64,000 bases of DNA, taken from UQRS01 sp050946935 (GTDB taxonomy: Bacteria > Bacillota > Clostridia > Oscillospirales > Acutalibacteraceae). This document shows, one piece after another, positions 34,301 to 42,798 of the stretch; the first letter of the stretch is position 1, and each line of letters begins with the position of its first letter. Made by a program: the position numbers and the translations under genes. The DNA is taken from contig JBMNVR010000008.1 in the NCBI GenBank assembly GCA_050946935.1, positions 19,910-83,909 on the forward strand, in the 5' to 3' direction. The notes beneath the pieces are model-generated. The model was not told the origin of the DNA, searched no databases, and saw only the letters and a program-made list of their open reading frames with translations.

Positions 34301-36680
34301 CAGGCTGTATTCCTTCGGTTCCAACGTCAACTTCGGGTATAAGGAGGCCACCGAGCATTCGGATTTCTTTACAGGCCAGTCCATTCTCGGCTCGAATATC
34401 AGAGGGGCATTCGCCGGGCCGGGCGGACATATCTACAACAACTATCCCTCCAGCACCCCGACCTATGACGAGGGGATCAAAAAGGCTACCGACGCCGGCA
34501 AAGCGATTTTCAGCTTTGAGGTCGGCCAGTTCCAGGTTTTCCCCGACGTGCTGAAGGAAGTCAGCGAATATGACGGCGCACTGGAGCCGCGCAATCTTCA
34601 GGAGACGCTGAAAAAACTGCGGGAGAAAGGCATTTCGGATGAAACCATCCAAACCTGGATCGAGGCCTCCGGTATGATTTCCCGTATCGGCTACCGGCAG
34701 GAGATTGAAGCGGTCTACCGTACAGAGAATATGAGCGGTATCTCCCTGCTCGGCATACAGGATTTCAGCGGACAGGGAACGGCTCTGGTCGGCATGATCA
34801 ATGCGCTCGGCGACGCAAAGCCGTACGATTTTGCCGATCCGGAAGCCTTCTCGGAATTTTTCGCGCCGGTCGTTCCGCTTGCTGTGCTGGAGAAGTTCTC
34901 CTGGAAATCTGAGGAAACGCTGCACGCCGATATTCTGCTGGCAAACTTCGGCCCAGTGGATCTCAGCGGCCCGGTTGAATATACGCTTACCGACGGCGAC
35001 AGGGTTCTCGGTGCCGGCAGCCTTTCTGTGACCGATTTCCCGCAGGGCGCGACCTCCAGCGCAGGCAGCCTGGATATATCGCTGTCAGACGTTTCACAGC
35101 CGTCCCAGCTTAAACTGACCCTGCGCCACGGCGACCGCGAGAACAGCTATGACCTCTGGGTTTATCCGTCCGAGCAGGTGGATATGGGCGACGTCTATGT
35201 GGCCGAGTATCTGGACAGCACGGCTCTGGAGGTTCTGGCCGGGGGCGGCAGCGTTTTCCTCAGCCCACCGGCTACTGCGTCCAATCTCCCCAACAGCACC
35301 TCCGGGCAGTATATGAACGCCTTCTGGTCCACCATGTTTGCGAACGGCACGCTTGGGGCCTATATGGATCCGGAGCATCCGGTGTTTGACGAATTCCCCA
35401 CGGAATTCTACTCCAATTTGCAGTGGTTCCCGATGGCCAAGTACGGCCGTCCCATGCTGCTGGATGAGGTCCGGGATACAAACGGCAACGCAATTGAACC
35501 GCTGGTGGGCGTGATTGACGGCTTTACCTCCCTTCAGCAACTGGGGCTGCTGTATGAGGCGAAGGTCGGCGGCGGCAAAGTGATCGTTTCCTCTATGGGA
35601 CTGGAGGAGCTGCAGAGCCAGTATCCGGAGGCAAAGGCGCTTCGGAATTCCATCCTGGCATATATGACCTCCGATGCCTTTGATCCGCAAACGGAACTTT
35701 CAATTGAAACCGTGAACGATCAGATCAAAGGCGAAGAGAAGCTTAAAAACTTCAAGCCGAACAACGTCGCCCTTGCGGAAAACGGCGGCGAGCCGTTCAA
35801 GAGCGACGACACGGATACCTTCAGCGGCGATTACGACCACAAGCATGCCGACCGGCTGTATGAGATCAACGACGGCGATGTGGACGCTTCCTGGAATTAC
35901 CGCGCCTGGACCGATTGGAACGGTACCGAAGCCTATCCGCGCGACGCGGTGATCGGCGTATCCTTCGACAAGGATTACCTGATCCATGAAATCAAACTGA
36001 CCTTCTATGAGGATTCGGGATGCAAAGCACCGGAAACTGTCGCCCTGCAATACTGGGACGGACAAAACTTTGTCGATATACCGGATATGTCCAGGACTGA
36101 CGGGTTCGGCCAGGGAGAGAACACGATCTCCTTCACGCCGGTCAGAACCTCCCGCATACGGGCGATCCTGCGCCACGCAGAGGGTATGGCCGTGGCGATC
36201 AGCGAATTTGCGGCGTATGAATGCAGGGTTTCGGCCGAGGTGTTGGTCAGCAAAAAAGCCGGCAAAGCAAAATATGCGATCAGCAACCCAACCTCAGGGG
36301 ACAAAACGCTCGACTGCGTGATGGTCGCCTATGATGAGAAGGGCGACATCCTTGCGGTAGAGAGAAAATCCTCAGTCGTGGTCGCGGCGGGTGAAATGTT
36401 TACAGTGGACATCTCCCTGCCGGAGGAATACGCAAAAATCCGCGCATTCGTGCTGGATACAAAGAAGCAGTTCATCCCGACGCCGGACGATGACGCACCG
36501 GGCGACGTGGATAAAAATGGCCGGGTAACCGTCAGCGACGTGGTGGCGCTCAGGCAGCAGATTGTCGCGTCGGGATGGAGTGATGCGGAACTGCTCGCGG
36601 CGGATTTTGACGGAAGCGGCACGCTGACCGTATCAGATGTAATCGCTCTCAGGGAATTTATCACCAAAGTGATCGGATAG
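31347..36680 (+). CDS. Secreted GH2-type glycosidase with discoidin domains and dockerin
   Basis: A 1777-residue exported enzyme. A signal peptide (LKRICSILITGCLMIPAVPFGVFA) precedes an F5/8 type C domain about 45-185, helices, a second about 281-411, helical FIVAR-like segments, GH2 sugar-binding and Ig-like domains about 600-870, and the TIM barrel about 880-1180. Candidate acid/base is E in FGNELS (about 952) and nucleophile E in FSFEVGQF (about 1056). SGISLLGIQDFSGQGTALVG marks a distinct GH2 branch, not LacZ. A third discoidin-like domain lies about 1481-1626, and a type I dockerin about 1718-1776. GGGGAGGG lies 7 nt before ATG 31347. Substrate is unknown; context suggests a host or plant glycan. 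Confidence 0.9.
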   Translation: MINYTSAIQKMLKRICSILITGCLMIPAVPFGVFAADESYVPRAKIANITASSYQDDPSCYPENAVDGVEGVDNYWHTPWTGDQIPDFPHWLQVAFTEPQTIHKIVAVARNANTSNLERYEVWVSETGEESGLQKLTEGTIENRTVDATIEFEAVTVKMVRLVALSKFGTEADNSFSISEIKFGLEEGGAGVYDDRIHSMLARIDAALDYTSQDTGEGAHQFSPAEAAALSDEKATLQNLLGTADTESAQAALDSAGQALERLLASNKAEEESLTVPLPKGFLTAEANSWQSGYEASRAIDGSLSTLWHTQWQPENSPFPHTLSLTLPREMLLDQVYIYPRTDMDTGRIVSGEIWAGADEESLELAASFTGGSSSPTVVELPLTTAKVVQIRALSGNSPNTAVAEVEVYTYDRGYVSLLEAWQAAHTALESAVAGEGLGQYPQSAIDQYAGALEGARDPEEWAALKNSECYAAAAELNTLREEFFENVNIYTLDTLNAYIREGEALLAAAPDASDRAALENALQTARAVASDASADKMSIHEAAASLETILDGIRAANAASLDLSGVWQLKLGSYSSGGNVFDDTANLPGSLDENKKGETNEYADMLRLSRYVKYTGPALYQRDIYLSGGWDGRQITLLMERTRVTRVWVNGVRVDSSDRLMLSTAQKYDLSAALKPGAVNTLTIEVDNDLSSYASQMPAGGILNSHLATEETQTNWNGIVGRFELEADPMVSIDGLRVYPNEDLRSARVVVEVKNATAAAVDEAVTVQVPGFSPASAQAKVQAGETALVEIQYEMQGEIKLWDEFEPNLYNLTARLDDGSEKTVQFGMRRFGVDPDTKQLTINGKKFLLRGEANCAVFPLTGYAPMDEAGWEHLFASYQSFGINTVRFHSWTPPEAAFTVADRMGMYLQPELPCWMGNLFGDTVQREYYKAEAEAVFKAYANHPSFAMYTFGNELSFSTTVIDGMDGIAYADWLIESLQADDPTRLYSFGSNVNFGYKEATEHSDFFTGQSILGSNIRGAFAGPGGHIYNNYPSSTPTYDEGIKKATDAGKAIFSFEVGQFQVFPDVLKEVSEYDGALEPRNLQETLKKLREKGISDETIQTWIEASGMISRIGYRQEIEAVYRTENMSGISLLGIQDFSGQGTALVGMINALGDAKPYDFADPEAFSEFFAPVVPLAVLEKFSWKSEETLHADILLANFGPVDLSGPVEYTLTDGDRVLGAGSLSVTDFPQGATSSAGSLDISLSDVSQPSQLKLTLRHGDRENSYDLWVYPSEQVDMGDVYVAEYLDSTALEVLAGGGSVFLSPPATASNLPNSTSGQYMNAFWSTMFANGTLGAYMDPEHPVFDEFPTEFYSNLQWFPMAKYGRPMLLDEVRDTNGNAIEPLVGVIDGFTSLQQLGLLYEAKVGGGKVIVSSMGLEELQSQYPEAKALRNSILAYMTSDAFDPQTELSIETVNDQIKGEEKLKNFKPNNVALAENGGEPFKSDDTDTFSGDYDHKHADRLYEINDGDVDASWNYRAWTDWNGTEAYPRDAVIGVSFDKDYLIHEIKLTFYEDSGCKAPETVALQYWDGQNFVDIPDMSRTDGFGQGENTISFTPVRTSRIRAILRHAEGMAVAISEFAAYECRVSAEVLVSKKAGKAKYAISNPTSGDKTLDCVMVAYDEKGDILAVERKSSVVVAAGEMFTVDISLPEEYAKIRAFVLDTKKQFIPTPDDDAPGDVDKNGRVTVSDVVALRQQIVASGWSDAELLAADFDGSGTLTVSDVIALREFITKVIG

Positions 36681-36694
36681 CATTCTTAACACGC

Positions 36695-36735
36695 AAAAGC
36701 CGCCGCGAACCGAGTTGGTTTGCGGCGGCTTTTAG
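36695..36735 (+). terminator. Terminator of the dockerin GH2 gene
   Basis: AAAAGCCGCCGCGAACC (36695-36711) pairs with GGTTTGCGGCGGCTTTT (36717-36733) over nearly the whole length, with a 5-nt loop. Confidence 0.92.
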
Positions 36736-36866
36736 CGTCTTTGCCCCGGCTGTTTATCCCACGGCGCCAAGGAGGGCCGCCGGCGCGCGGTTGCAGGGAG
36801 ATGAACAAAAACGCAACGACCTGCATATAAAAAGAGAAAAAGGCAGGTATTTTACGATTCCGGCAC

Positions 36867-36893
36867 ACCCGTTTTGCGTTTGCGCATAGAATA
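36867..36893 (+). promoter_or_regulatory. Sigma-K/sigma-E-like promoter for the cysteine-rich pair
   Basis: AC (36867-36868), 16 nt, then CATAGAATA (36885-36893), an exact fit to the CATAnnnTA -10 of late mother-cell sigma factors. It lies about 30 bp upstream of the GTG start at 36924. Confidence 0.5.
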
Positions 36894-36923
36894 TACTAAT
36901 CTCTTATGAAAGGAGGTTAGGAT

Positions 36924-37295
36924 GTGTCAGAATGTACGAACTGCAATTATTCCATTGTATCTGCGATGCTTTCTGAGGAAGTAGAGGGCAGTTGCCCTGC
37001 TGTTGGATATCAAAAAGTTGGCGTTTGCATCCCGGTAACGGTTACACCGTTTGCACGCACCGGCATGACAAAAACCAAATGTTGCGGCGACGCAATCGTT
37101 GTTGCGGGCGAGAAACCGTGTCCCGGAAAGAAAAACGGCGCGTGCATGTTTACGATCAGTCAAACACTTTGTGTAGAGGTTCCGGTGGTTTTTGGCGCGA
37201 CCGCTTCGGTCGGAGACACGTATGTGGAATGTCTGGAGGCCTCGGCCAAAGATATTTGCACAAATTGTGAAAGGCATGAGGAGGAAGAGGCATAA
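36924..37295 (+). CDS. Cysteine-rich protein, candidate spore-surface component (copy 1)
   Basis: A 123-residue cysteine-rich protein with no signal peptide (GTG start; AAAGGAGG 7 nt upstream). Landmarks are VGYQKVGVCIPVTVTPFARTG, KTKCCGDAIVV and CMFTISQTLCVEVPVVFGATASVGDTYVECLEAS, which recur in the gene that follows. I do not recognise a named family. The sigma-K-like promoter, high cysteine content and lack of an export signal suggest a mother-cell-made coat or exosporium protein; this is inference. Its TAA overlaps the ATG of the next gene by one base, implying coupling. Confidence 0.75.
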   Translation: MSECTNCNYSIVSAMLSEEVEGSCPAVGYQKVGVCIPVTVTPFARTGMTKTKCCGDAIVVAGEKPCPGKKNGACMFTISQTLCVEVPVVFGATASVGDTYVECLEASAKDICTNCERHEEEEA

Positions 37296-37621
37296 TGATT
37301 GGGGAAAATGCGTTGGGGTATCCACCTTACGAAGCATCCTCTCCCTGCAACGGTCCGCCGCCGGACGGATGCGTTAAAGTTGGATATCAATACGCAGACA
37401 TCTGCGTTCCGGTAGAGGTTAAATCAAATGCCGAAATCGGGAAAATCGAAACGGAATGCTGCGGAGAACCAATGGTTTCCTGTAAACAAAACGCTGCCGA
37501 CTGCACCTGCGAAATACGCATTGTACAGAAGGTTTGCATTAAAATCCCGGTTCGATACAGCATTGCCGCCCGTGCCGGTGAGAGCACAATCGATTGTGCG
37601 TGCGGCTGTAACGATCTGTAA
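37295..37621 (+). CDS. Cysteine-rich protein, candidate spore-surface component (copy 2)
   Basis: A 108-residue paralogue of the preceding gene. VGYQYADICVPVEVKSNAEIG, ETECCGEPMVSC, CEIRIVQKVCIKIPVRYSIAARAGESTIDCACGC align segment by segment with copy 1, at roughly one-third identity by eye. It starts at the overlapping TAATG. Two diverged copies in one short operon suggest hetero-assembly into a disulfide-linked layer. There is no named family and no enzymatic motif. A strong terminator follows at 37631. Confidence 0.75.
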   Translation: MIGENALGYPPYEASSPCNGPPPDGCVKVGYQYADICVPVEVKSNAEIGKIETECCGEPMVSCKQNAADCTCEIRIVQKVCIKIPVRYSIAARAGESTIDCACGCNDL

Positions 37622-37630
37622 ATTCATTTT

Positions 37631-37663
37631 GATCCGCGGAGAAAATTCTCCGCGGATCGTTTT
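37631..37663 (+). terminator. Terminator of the cysteine-rich pair
   Basis: The perfect 13-bp arms GATCCGCGGAGAA (37631-37643) and TTCTCCGCGGATC (37646-37658) are followed by GTTTT. Confidence 0.88.
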
Positions 37664-37675
37664 GTACAGGCGATT

Positions 37676-38443
37676 TTATTTGCCGGAAGCCAATATGTAC
37701 CGCTCGATTGCCTCTCCCACGCCGCCGTCGGCCGCCGGGCAAACCACCGCATCGGCGAGACGCTTGATCTCCTCCACCGCGCCGCCCATCGCCACGCCGA
37801 ATCCGGCCTCCTTAATCATTTCCAGATCGTTGAGACTGTCACCCATCGCCACGCTGTCCTCCGGCGGGATTCCGACCGCCTTCAGCACGACGCGCATACC
37901 GGTCGCCTTGCTGCAGCCCTTCAGAACCGTTTCGGAGTAGCGCGGAAAGGTAATCAGCCGCATATCGCGGGTCAGCGCCTTTTTCAGTGCGGCTGACACC
38001 GGGCCGAACACCGTCAGTTTGGTCACGGCGATTCCTTTATAGCGGGTGAGAAAATCCTCTCCCCGTTCGACGGGAAGCCATCCATTTTGCGGGTTCTGGT
38101 CGTTGAGGTAGAGGTTTTCCGCCTCTCCCTCAAACATGCAGGGCACCCCGTCACGCAGCAGCACATCGGCTACCTCAACCAATGTTTCGGTCGGCACCCG
38201 CCGGCGGAAGAGAATATCCTCCCCCAGTTTAACAAACGAGCCATTGCCGGCCACGATCCCGTCAAAGGGCACGGAGTCCAGCACCTCCTCCGGGATGAAG
38301 GCGCAGGACCGCCCGGTATTGAGAAAGACCAGGTGGCCGGCGGCCTGCGCCGCCTCTACCGCGCGAACATTGCGGGCGGGCGGCACCGGCGAACCGGAGG
38401 TATAGGTGCCGTCGATATCCAGAAAAATGGCTTTACGCTGCAA
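37676..38443 (-). CDS. Cof-type HAD-IIB phosphatase
   Basis: A 255-residue cytoplasmic hydrolase. Motif I is FLDIDGTYTS (nucleophile D and acid D), motif II is NTGRS, motif III K probably lies in GCSKATGMRVVL, and motif IV is AMGDSLNDLEMI. The C2b cap between about 80 and 190 makes it a Cof-type enzyme, which usually dephosphorylates small sugar phosphates or cofactors. The start is TTG at 38443, with AAAAGGAG upstream. It lies beyond the terminator of gpmI, so it is probably a separate unit despite the shared strand. Substrate unknown. Confidence 0.9.
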   Translation of the reverse strand: MQRKAIFLDIDGTYTSGSPVPPARNVRAVEAAQAAGHLVFLNTGRSCAFIPEEVLDSVPFDGIVAGNGSFVKLGEDILFRRRVPTETLVEVADVLLRDGVPCMFEGEAENLYLNDQNPQNGWLPVERGEDFLTRYKGIAVTKLTVFGPVSAALKKALTRDMRLITFPRYSETVLKGCSKATGMRVVLKAVGIPPEDSVAMGDSLNDLEMIKEAGFGVAMGGAVEEIKRLADAVVCPAADGGVGEAIERYILASGK

Positions 38444-38527
38444 GGAAATCTCTCCTTTTCATCAAACGAGTTCAAATGCTTTTGGGAAAACGAACCGCTT
38501 TCTGCCGGTTTTCAGACGACGCAATCC

Positions 38528-38573
38528 AAAAAACAAGATGGCATGTTCCCCAAAAAGGAGAGCCTGCCATCTT
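38528..38573 (-). terminator. Terminator after gpmI
   Basis: On the minus strand AAGATGGCA (38565-38573) and TGCCATCTT (38535-38543) form a stem followed by GTTTTTT. Confidence 0.82.
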
Positions 38574-38601
38574 TGTGCATAGGTTGATCTCAGAACCGCC
38601 G

Positions 38602-40134
38602 TTATTCCTTAATCAGGCTGACGCCGGTCATCTCTTTCGGCTGCGGAATACCGAGAATGTGCAGCATGGTCGGCGAAATGTCGCAGAGCCGGCCGCCCTC
38701 CTTCAGCTCGCAGGGATACCCGACAACGCAGAAAGGAACCGGATTGGTGGTGTGGGCGGTAAAGGGAGTCGTCCCGTCTGCGTCAACCATGCGGTCGGCG
38801 TTGCCGTGATCGGCCGTGATGATGACCGCCCCGCCCATTTGCAGTGCCGCCTCAACCAGCCGACCGACGCAGGTGTCCACCGTTTCTACCGCCTCGACCG
38901 CGGCCGAAAAAATGCCGGTGTGCCCCACCATGTCGCAGTTGGCATAGTTCAGGATGATGACGTCGTATTTATCGGCCAGAATCTGTTCGACTACGGCGTC
39001 GCACACCTCGTTCGCGCTCATCGACGGCTTGAGGTCGAAGGTCGCAACGTCCGGCGTTGGGATCAGGATGCGATCCTCCCCGGGGAACTTGACCTCATTC
39101 CCGCCGTTGAAGAAGAAGGTGACATGGGCGTATTTGGTGGTTTCGGCGATGCGAAGCTGGGTCTTGCCGTACTTGCTCAGCGTTTCGCCCATGGTCATGG
39201 TCAGCTCCTCGGGGGCGAAGGCCACCTCGACATTCGGCATGGTGGCGTCATACTCGGTCATGCAGACGAAATGCACGCCAAGCAGGCCGCCCCTGCGCTC
39301 GAATCCGTCGAATGCGGGATCGACAAAGGCGCGGGTGATTTCTCTCGCCCGGTCGGGCCGGAAGTTGAAGAAGACAACACTGTCGCCCGGGCGGACGGTC
39401 GCTCCGCCGGCGATCACGGTCGGAAGCACAAATTCATCCGTCAGATACTTGCCGTCGGCGTCGATCGTCTCATACGATTTTCTCACGGCCGAGACGGCGT
39501 CAGAACCCTCGACCCCCTCACCGTATACCATGGCGGCGTACTCGAGTCCGACGCGGTTCCACTGGGTATCGCGGTCCATACCGTAGTAGCGGCCGGCCAC
39601 CGTGGCAATTTTGCCCACCCCGATCTCGCGCAATTTCTCTTCCAGCTCGGTGAGATAATCGGCTCCCGAAGCCGGAGGCACGTCACGCCCATCCAGCAGT
39701 GCGTGGACATATACGTTCTTCACCCCGGCCCTTTTTGCCATTTCCAGCAGGGCGTAGAGGTGCGTGTTATGGCTGTGCACGCCACCGTCGGAAACCAGTC
39801 CGAGCAGGTGCAGCGCACTGCCTTTCGCATTCTCCATCGCTTGACGCAGAGCGGAGTTCTCAAAAAAATCGCCGTCCGAGATGGATTTTGTAATGCGGGT
39901 CAGCTCCTGATACACCACCCGGCCGGCGCCGATGTTGGTGTGTCCAACCTCACTATTGCCCATCTGCCCGTCAGGCAGGCCGACATCCATACCCGACGCA
40001 CCGATCCGGGTCAGCGGGTACTCTTTAAAATAGCGGTCGAGGTTCGGCGTTTTGGCCGCGGCGATGGCGTTGCCTTTTTGCTCCGGATTGATGCCGAACC
40101 CATCCATAATTGCTAAAACCAAAGGCTTTTTCAT
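38602..40134 (-). CDS. gpmI: 2,3-bisphosphoglycerate-independent phosphoglycerate mutase
   Basis: A 510-residue manganese-dependent glycolytic enzyme that converts 3- to 2-phosphoglycerate. It starts MKKPLVLAIMDGFGINPEQKGN with the metal-binding DGFG. LPDGQMGNSEVGHTNIGAG contains the phosphoserine nucleophile, and the middle domain has HALLDGRDVPP and AGRYYGMDRD. The metal ligands reappear in NYANCDMVGHTG and TADHGNAD. Length matches the family. AAAGGAA lies about 12 nt before ATG 40134. It is the last gene of the pgk-tpiA-gpmI series; the gap to tpiA holds two small hairpins (TTTCGCC/GGGCGAAA and TTGCGG/CCGCAA). Confidence 0.97.
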   Translation of the reverse strand: MKKPLVLAIMDGFGINPEQKGNAIAAAKTPNLDRYFKEYPLTRIGASGMDVGLPDGQMGNSEVGHTNIGAGRVVYQELTRITKSISDGDFFENSALRQAMENAKGSALHLLGLVSDGGVHSHNTHLYALLEMAKRAGVKNVYVHALLDGRDVPPASGADYLTELEEKLREIGVGKIATVAGRYYGMDRDTQWNRVGLEYAAMVYGEGVEGSDAVSAVRKSYETIDADGKYLTDEFVLPTVIAGGATVRPGDSVVFFNFRPDRAREITRAFVDPAFDGFERRGGLLGVHFVCMTEYDATMPNVEVAFAPEELTMTMGETLSKYGKTQLRIAETTKYAHVTFFFNGGNEVKFPGEDRILIPTPDVATFDLKPSMSANEVCDAVVEQILADKYDVIILNYANCDMVGHTGIFSAAVEAVETVDTCVGRLVEAALQMGGAVIITADHGNADRMVDADGTTPFTAHTTNPVPFCVVGYPCELKEGGRLCDISPTMLHILGIPQPKEMTGVSLIKE

Positions 40135-40292
40135 AGCTTCGATTGTTCCTTTCTGTTGCGGAGCGTTTGCACATTCCGCTCTGTGGTGCCATGACGAATG
40201 TTTGTACGACGTTTTGCGATTTCGCCTTTCGGGCGAAATTTGCGGTCTTTGCCGCAAAAGCGAAACGCGCGGTTAAAAACGCAGCTTTTAAC

Positions 40293-41060
40293 CTATTTTC
40301 CGGCCGCCTTCACAATCGCGGCAAAGTCGGCCGCTTTCAGAGACGCGCCGCCGATCAGTCCGCCGTCGACATCCGCCTTCGCAACCAGCTCGTCGGCGTT
40401 GCCGGCATTCATCGAACCGCCGTACTGAATGGTAATGGCGTCGGCCGACGCCTGACCATAGAGGCCGGCGATCACGCCGCGGATCACGGCGCAGACCTCC
40501 TCCGCCTGGTCAGCAGTGGCGGTTTTGCCGGTGCCGATGGCCCAGACCGGCTCATAGGCGATAATGACATTCCGGAGCACCTCGGCCGAGACGCCCTGCA
40601 AGGCGATCTTGGTCTGCATCGCGACAACCTCCGCCGTGACGCCCTGCTCCCGCTGCTCGAGATATTCTCCGACGCAGAGGATAACCTTCAGCCCATTTTC
40701 GAGCGCGGCCAGGGTGCGCTTGTTGACGGTGACGTCGGTCTCCCCAAAATAGGTACGGCGCTCGCTGTGGCCGAGGACGACATACTCCACCCCCATAGCA
40801 GCGAGCATCGGGGCAGAAATCTCTCCCGTGAAGGCGCCGGATTTTTCAAAATGGCAGTTCTGCGCGCCGACGGCAATGTTGCTGCCGGCAGTTGCTTCCA
40901 GCGCGGCCTGCAGATCGACAAAGGGGACGCAGACGACCACACCGCAGTCGGCGCCGGCCACCAGAGGCTTGATTTCTTCAATCAAAGCGGAGGCCTCCGC
41001 CGGGGTTTTGTTCATTTTCCAGTTGCCGGCGATGACCGCCTTGCGAAGTGCTTTATTCAT
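40293..41060 (-). CDS. tpiA: Triosephosphate isomerase
   Basis: A 255-residue TIM-barrel enzyme that interconverts dihydroxyacetone phosphate and glyceraldehyde 3-phosphate. The N-terminal AGNWKMNKT holds the catalytic Asn and Lys. VLGHSERRTYFGE has the electrophilic His, AYEPVWAIGTGKTAT has the catalytic Glu and the flexible loop, and IQYGGSMN with LIGGASL forms the phosphate site. Start at 41060 gives the usual length. It lies between pgk and gpmI on the same strand. Confidence 0.98.
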   Translation of the reverse strand: MNKALRKAVIAGNWKMNKTPAEASALIEEIKPLVAGADCGVVVCVPFVDLQAALEATAGSNIAVGAQNCHFEKSGAFTGEISAPMLAAMGVEYVVLGHSERRTYFGETDVTVNKRTLAALENGLKVILCVGEYLEQREQGVTAEVVAMQTKIALQGVSAEVLRNVIIAYEPVWAIGTGKTATADQAEEVCAVIRGVIAGLYGQASADAITIQYGGSMNAGNADELVAKADVDGGLIGGASLKAADFAAIVKAAGK

Positions 41061-41179
41061 CGTATAACCAATCCTTTCAGAAAATATACCTTGTATTTTG
41101 AAAACAATGTGGAATAAGGGATAACCAATGTCCGGGAAACAAAGCAAGAGGCGGGAAACCCCGCCCCTGCCGTAACAGC

Positions 41180-42382
41180 TTATTTATCGTTGAGCGCAGC
41201 AATGCCGGGCAGTTCAAGCCCCTCCAGGAATTCGAGGGAGGCGCCGCCGCCGGTCGAGATATGGGTCATCTTGTCCGCGAAGCCGAGCTTCTCCACCGCC
41301 GCGGCCGAGTCGCCGCCGCCGATGATTGAGATCGCTCCGCTCTCCGCAACGGCGGTAGCGACCGCAATGGTGCCGTTTGCAAAGCGCGGGAACTCCGAAA
41401 CGCCCATCGGACCGTTCCAGACAACCGTGCCAGCGCCCTTCAGCGCATCGGAAAAGAGCTTCTCGGTCTTGGGCCCGATGTCGAGACCCATCCAGCCTTC
41501 GGGAATCTCGTCGCTCGGAACCTCCTGATAATTGCAGTCGGGATCGTACTTGTCGCCGACGCGGTTGTCAATCGGAATCAGGAATTTAACCCCCTTGGCT
41601 TTGGCGTCGGCCATGATTTTGTCCGCCAGTTCGACCTTGTCCGCCTCTAAAATCGAGTCGCCGATGCTGTGGCCCAGCGCCTTCATAAAGGTGTAGGCCA
41701 TGCCGCCGCCGACAATCAGGGTGTCAACCTTGTCAAGCAGGTTGGTGATGACGCCGATCTTGTCCGAGACCTTCGCCCCGCCGAGAATGGCGACAAAGGG
41801 ACGCTTGGGATTCTCCAGCGCGCCGCCCATGATTTTGACTTCCTTCTGAATCAAATAGCCGCAGACAGCCGGCAGATAATCGGCCAGATCGGCGGTTGAC
41901 GCCTGCGCCCGGTGGGCGGTACCGAAAGCGTCGTTGACGTATACCTCAGCCAGAGAGGCAAGCGCCTTGGCAAAGGGAGCGCGCTCGGCCTTATCCTTGG
42001 CGGTTTCTTCCTTGTGGAAGCGGACATTTTCAAGCAGCATGATCTCGCCCGGCTGCAGCGCGGCAGCCAGCGCCTTTGCGCTGTCGCCAATCACGTCGTC
42101 GGCCAGCTTGACCTCGACCCCCAGCAGCTCGGAGAGGCGGGCGGCAACCGGATTCAGAGAATAAGCCATGTTGAATTCGCCCTTCGGGCGTCCCATATGG
42201 GAGCAGAGAATCACGGCGGCGCCGTGCTCCTTCAAATATTTAATGGTGGGCAGCGCCTCGCGGATACGCTTGTCGTCGGTGATCTTCCCGTCGGCCAGCG
42301 GCACGTTGAAGTCACAGCGTACGAGAACCTTCTTGCCCTTTACGTCGATGTCCTCAATCGTCTTTTTGTTCATAGCGGTCAT
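41180..42382 (-). CDS. pgk: Phosphoglycerate kinase
   Basis: A 400-residue two-domain kinase that makes ATP and 3-phosphoglycerate from 1,3-bisphosphoglycerate and ADP. KKVLVRCDFNVPL is the N-terminal signature, with SHMGRPKG and the basic substrate patch following; AILGGAKVSDKIGVI and the C-terminal GGGDSAAAVEKLG form the nucleotide site. The first ATG (42382, MTAMNKK) has AAAGGATGG upstream at good spacing. A sigma-A promoter lies at 42458-42486. It heads pgk-tpiA-gpmI; the usual gap gene is not adjacent. Confidence 0.98.
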   Translation of the reverse strand: MTAMNKKTIEDIDVKGKKVLVRCDFNVPLADGKITDDKRIREALPTIKYLKEHGAAVILCSHMGRPKGEFNMAYSLNPVAARLSELLGVEVKLADDVIGDSAKALAAALQPGEIMLLENVRFHKEETAKDKAERAPFAKALASLAEVYVNDAFGTAHRAQASTADLADYLPAVCGYLIQKEVKIMGGALENPKRPFVAILGGAKVSDKIGVITNLLDKVDTLIVGGGMAYTFMKALGHSIGDSILEADKVELADKIMADAKAKGVKFLIPIDNRVGDKYDPDCNYQEVPSDEIPEGWMGLDIGPKTEKLFSDALKGAGTVVWNGPMGVSEFPRFANGTIAVATAVAESGAISIIGGGDSAAAVEKLGFADKMTHISTGGGASLEFLEGLELPGIAALNDK

Positions 42383-42457
42383 CTTGTGAACCATCCTTTC
42401 AAAATAGAATCGGGATTGCAAAAAACAGATTGTTAAAATTGCCACAAGCTATTCATT

Positions 42458-42486
42458 ATTGTAACCGATAAAGGGAATTTTTTCAA
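42458..42486 (-). promoter_or_regulatory. Sigma-A promoter for pgk-tpiA-gpmI
   Basis: On the minus strand TTGAAA (42481-42486), 17-nt spacer, TACAAT (42458-42463). The gap from 42487 to 42720 upstream shows nothing else I can support. Confidence 0.72.
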
Positions 42487-42720
42487 TATGCGCGGAAATA
42501 TTTTCAAAATTTTTGAAAATAAGCATTAAAGCCGCCGGACAAGCCGCCTCTTCCTTGTAAATTTTGCCCATTTCAAAAGCAAAAAAACGGACAATCTCTG
42601 CCCTGGAGGCGGCGGTGTTTCCTGAAATCGGGCGGAGATGGTTTTTCGCTACATCTTCCACGGCCGCCGCGCGCCGCGGCAAGGGGAGAGATAAAACCGC
42701 GCTGTTTCTTGCCCCGCAGT

Positions 42721-42758
42721 AAAAATCCGGGCACCCTCCTGAAAAAGGATGCCCGGAT
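42721..42758 (-). terminator. Terminator of the gatCAB-aspS operon
   Basis: ATCCGGGCA (42725-42733) pairs with TGCCCGGAT (42750-42758), and on the minus strand the hairpin runs into TTTTT. Confidence 0.88.
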
Positions 42759-42798
42759 CATATCCATACGTCAAAGGCGGGGCAAGCAGGAAACAGGC

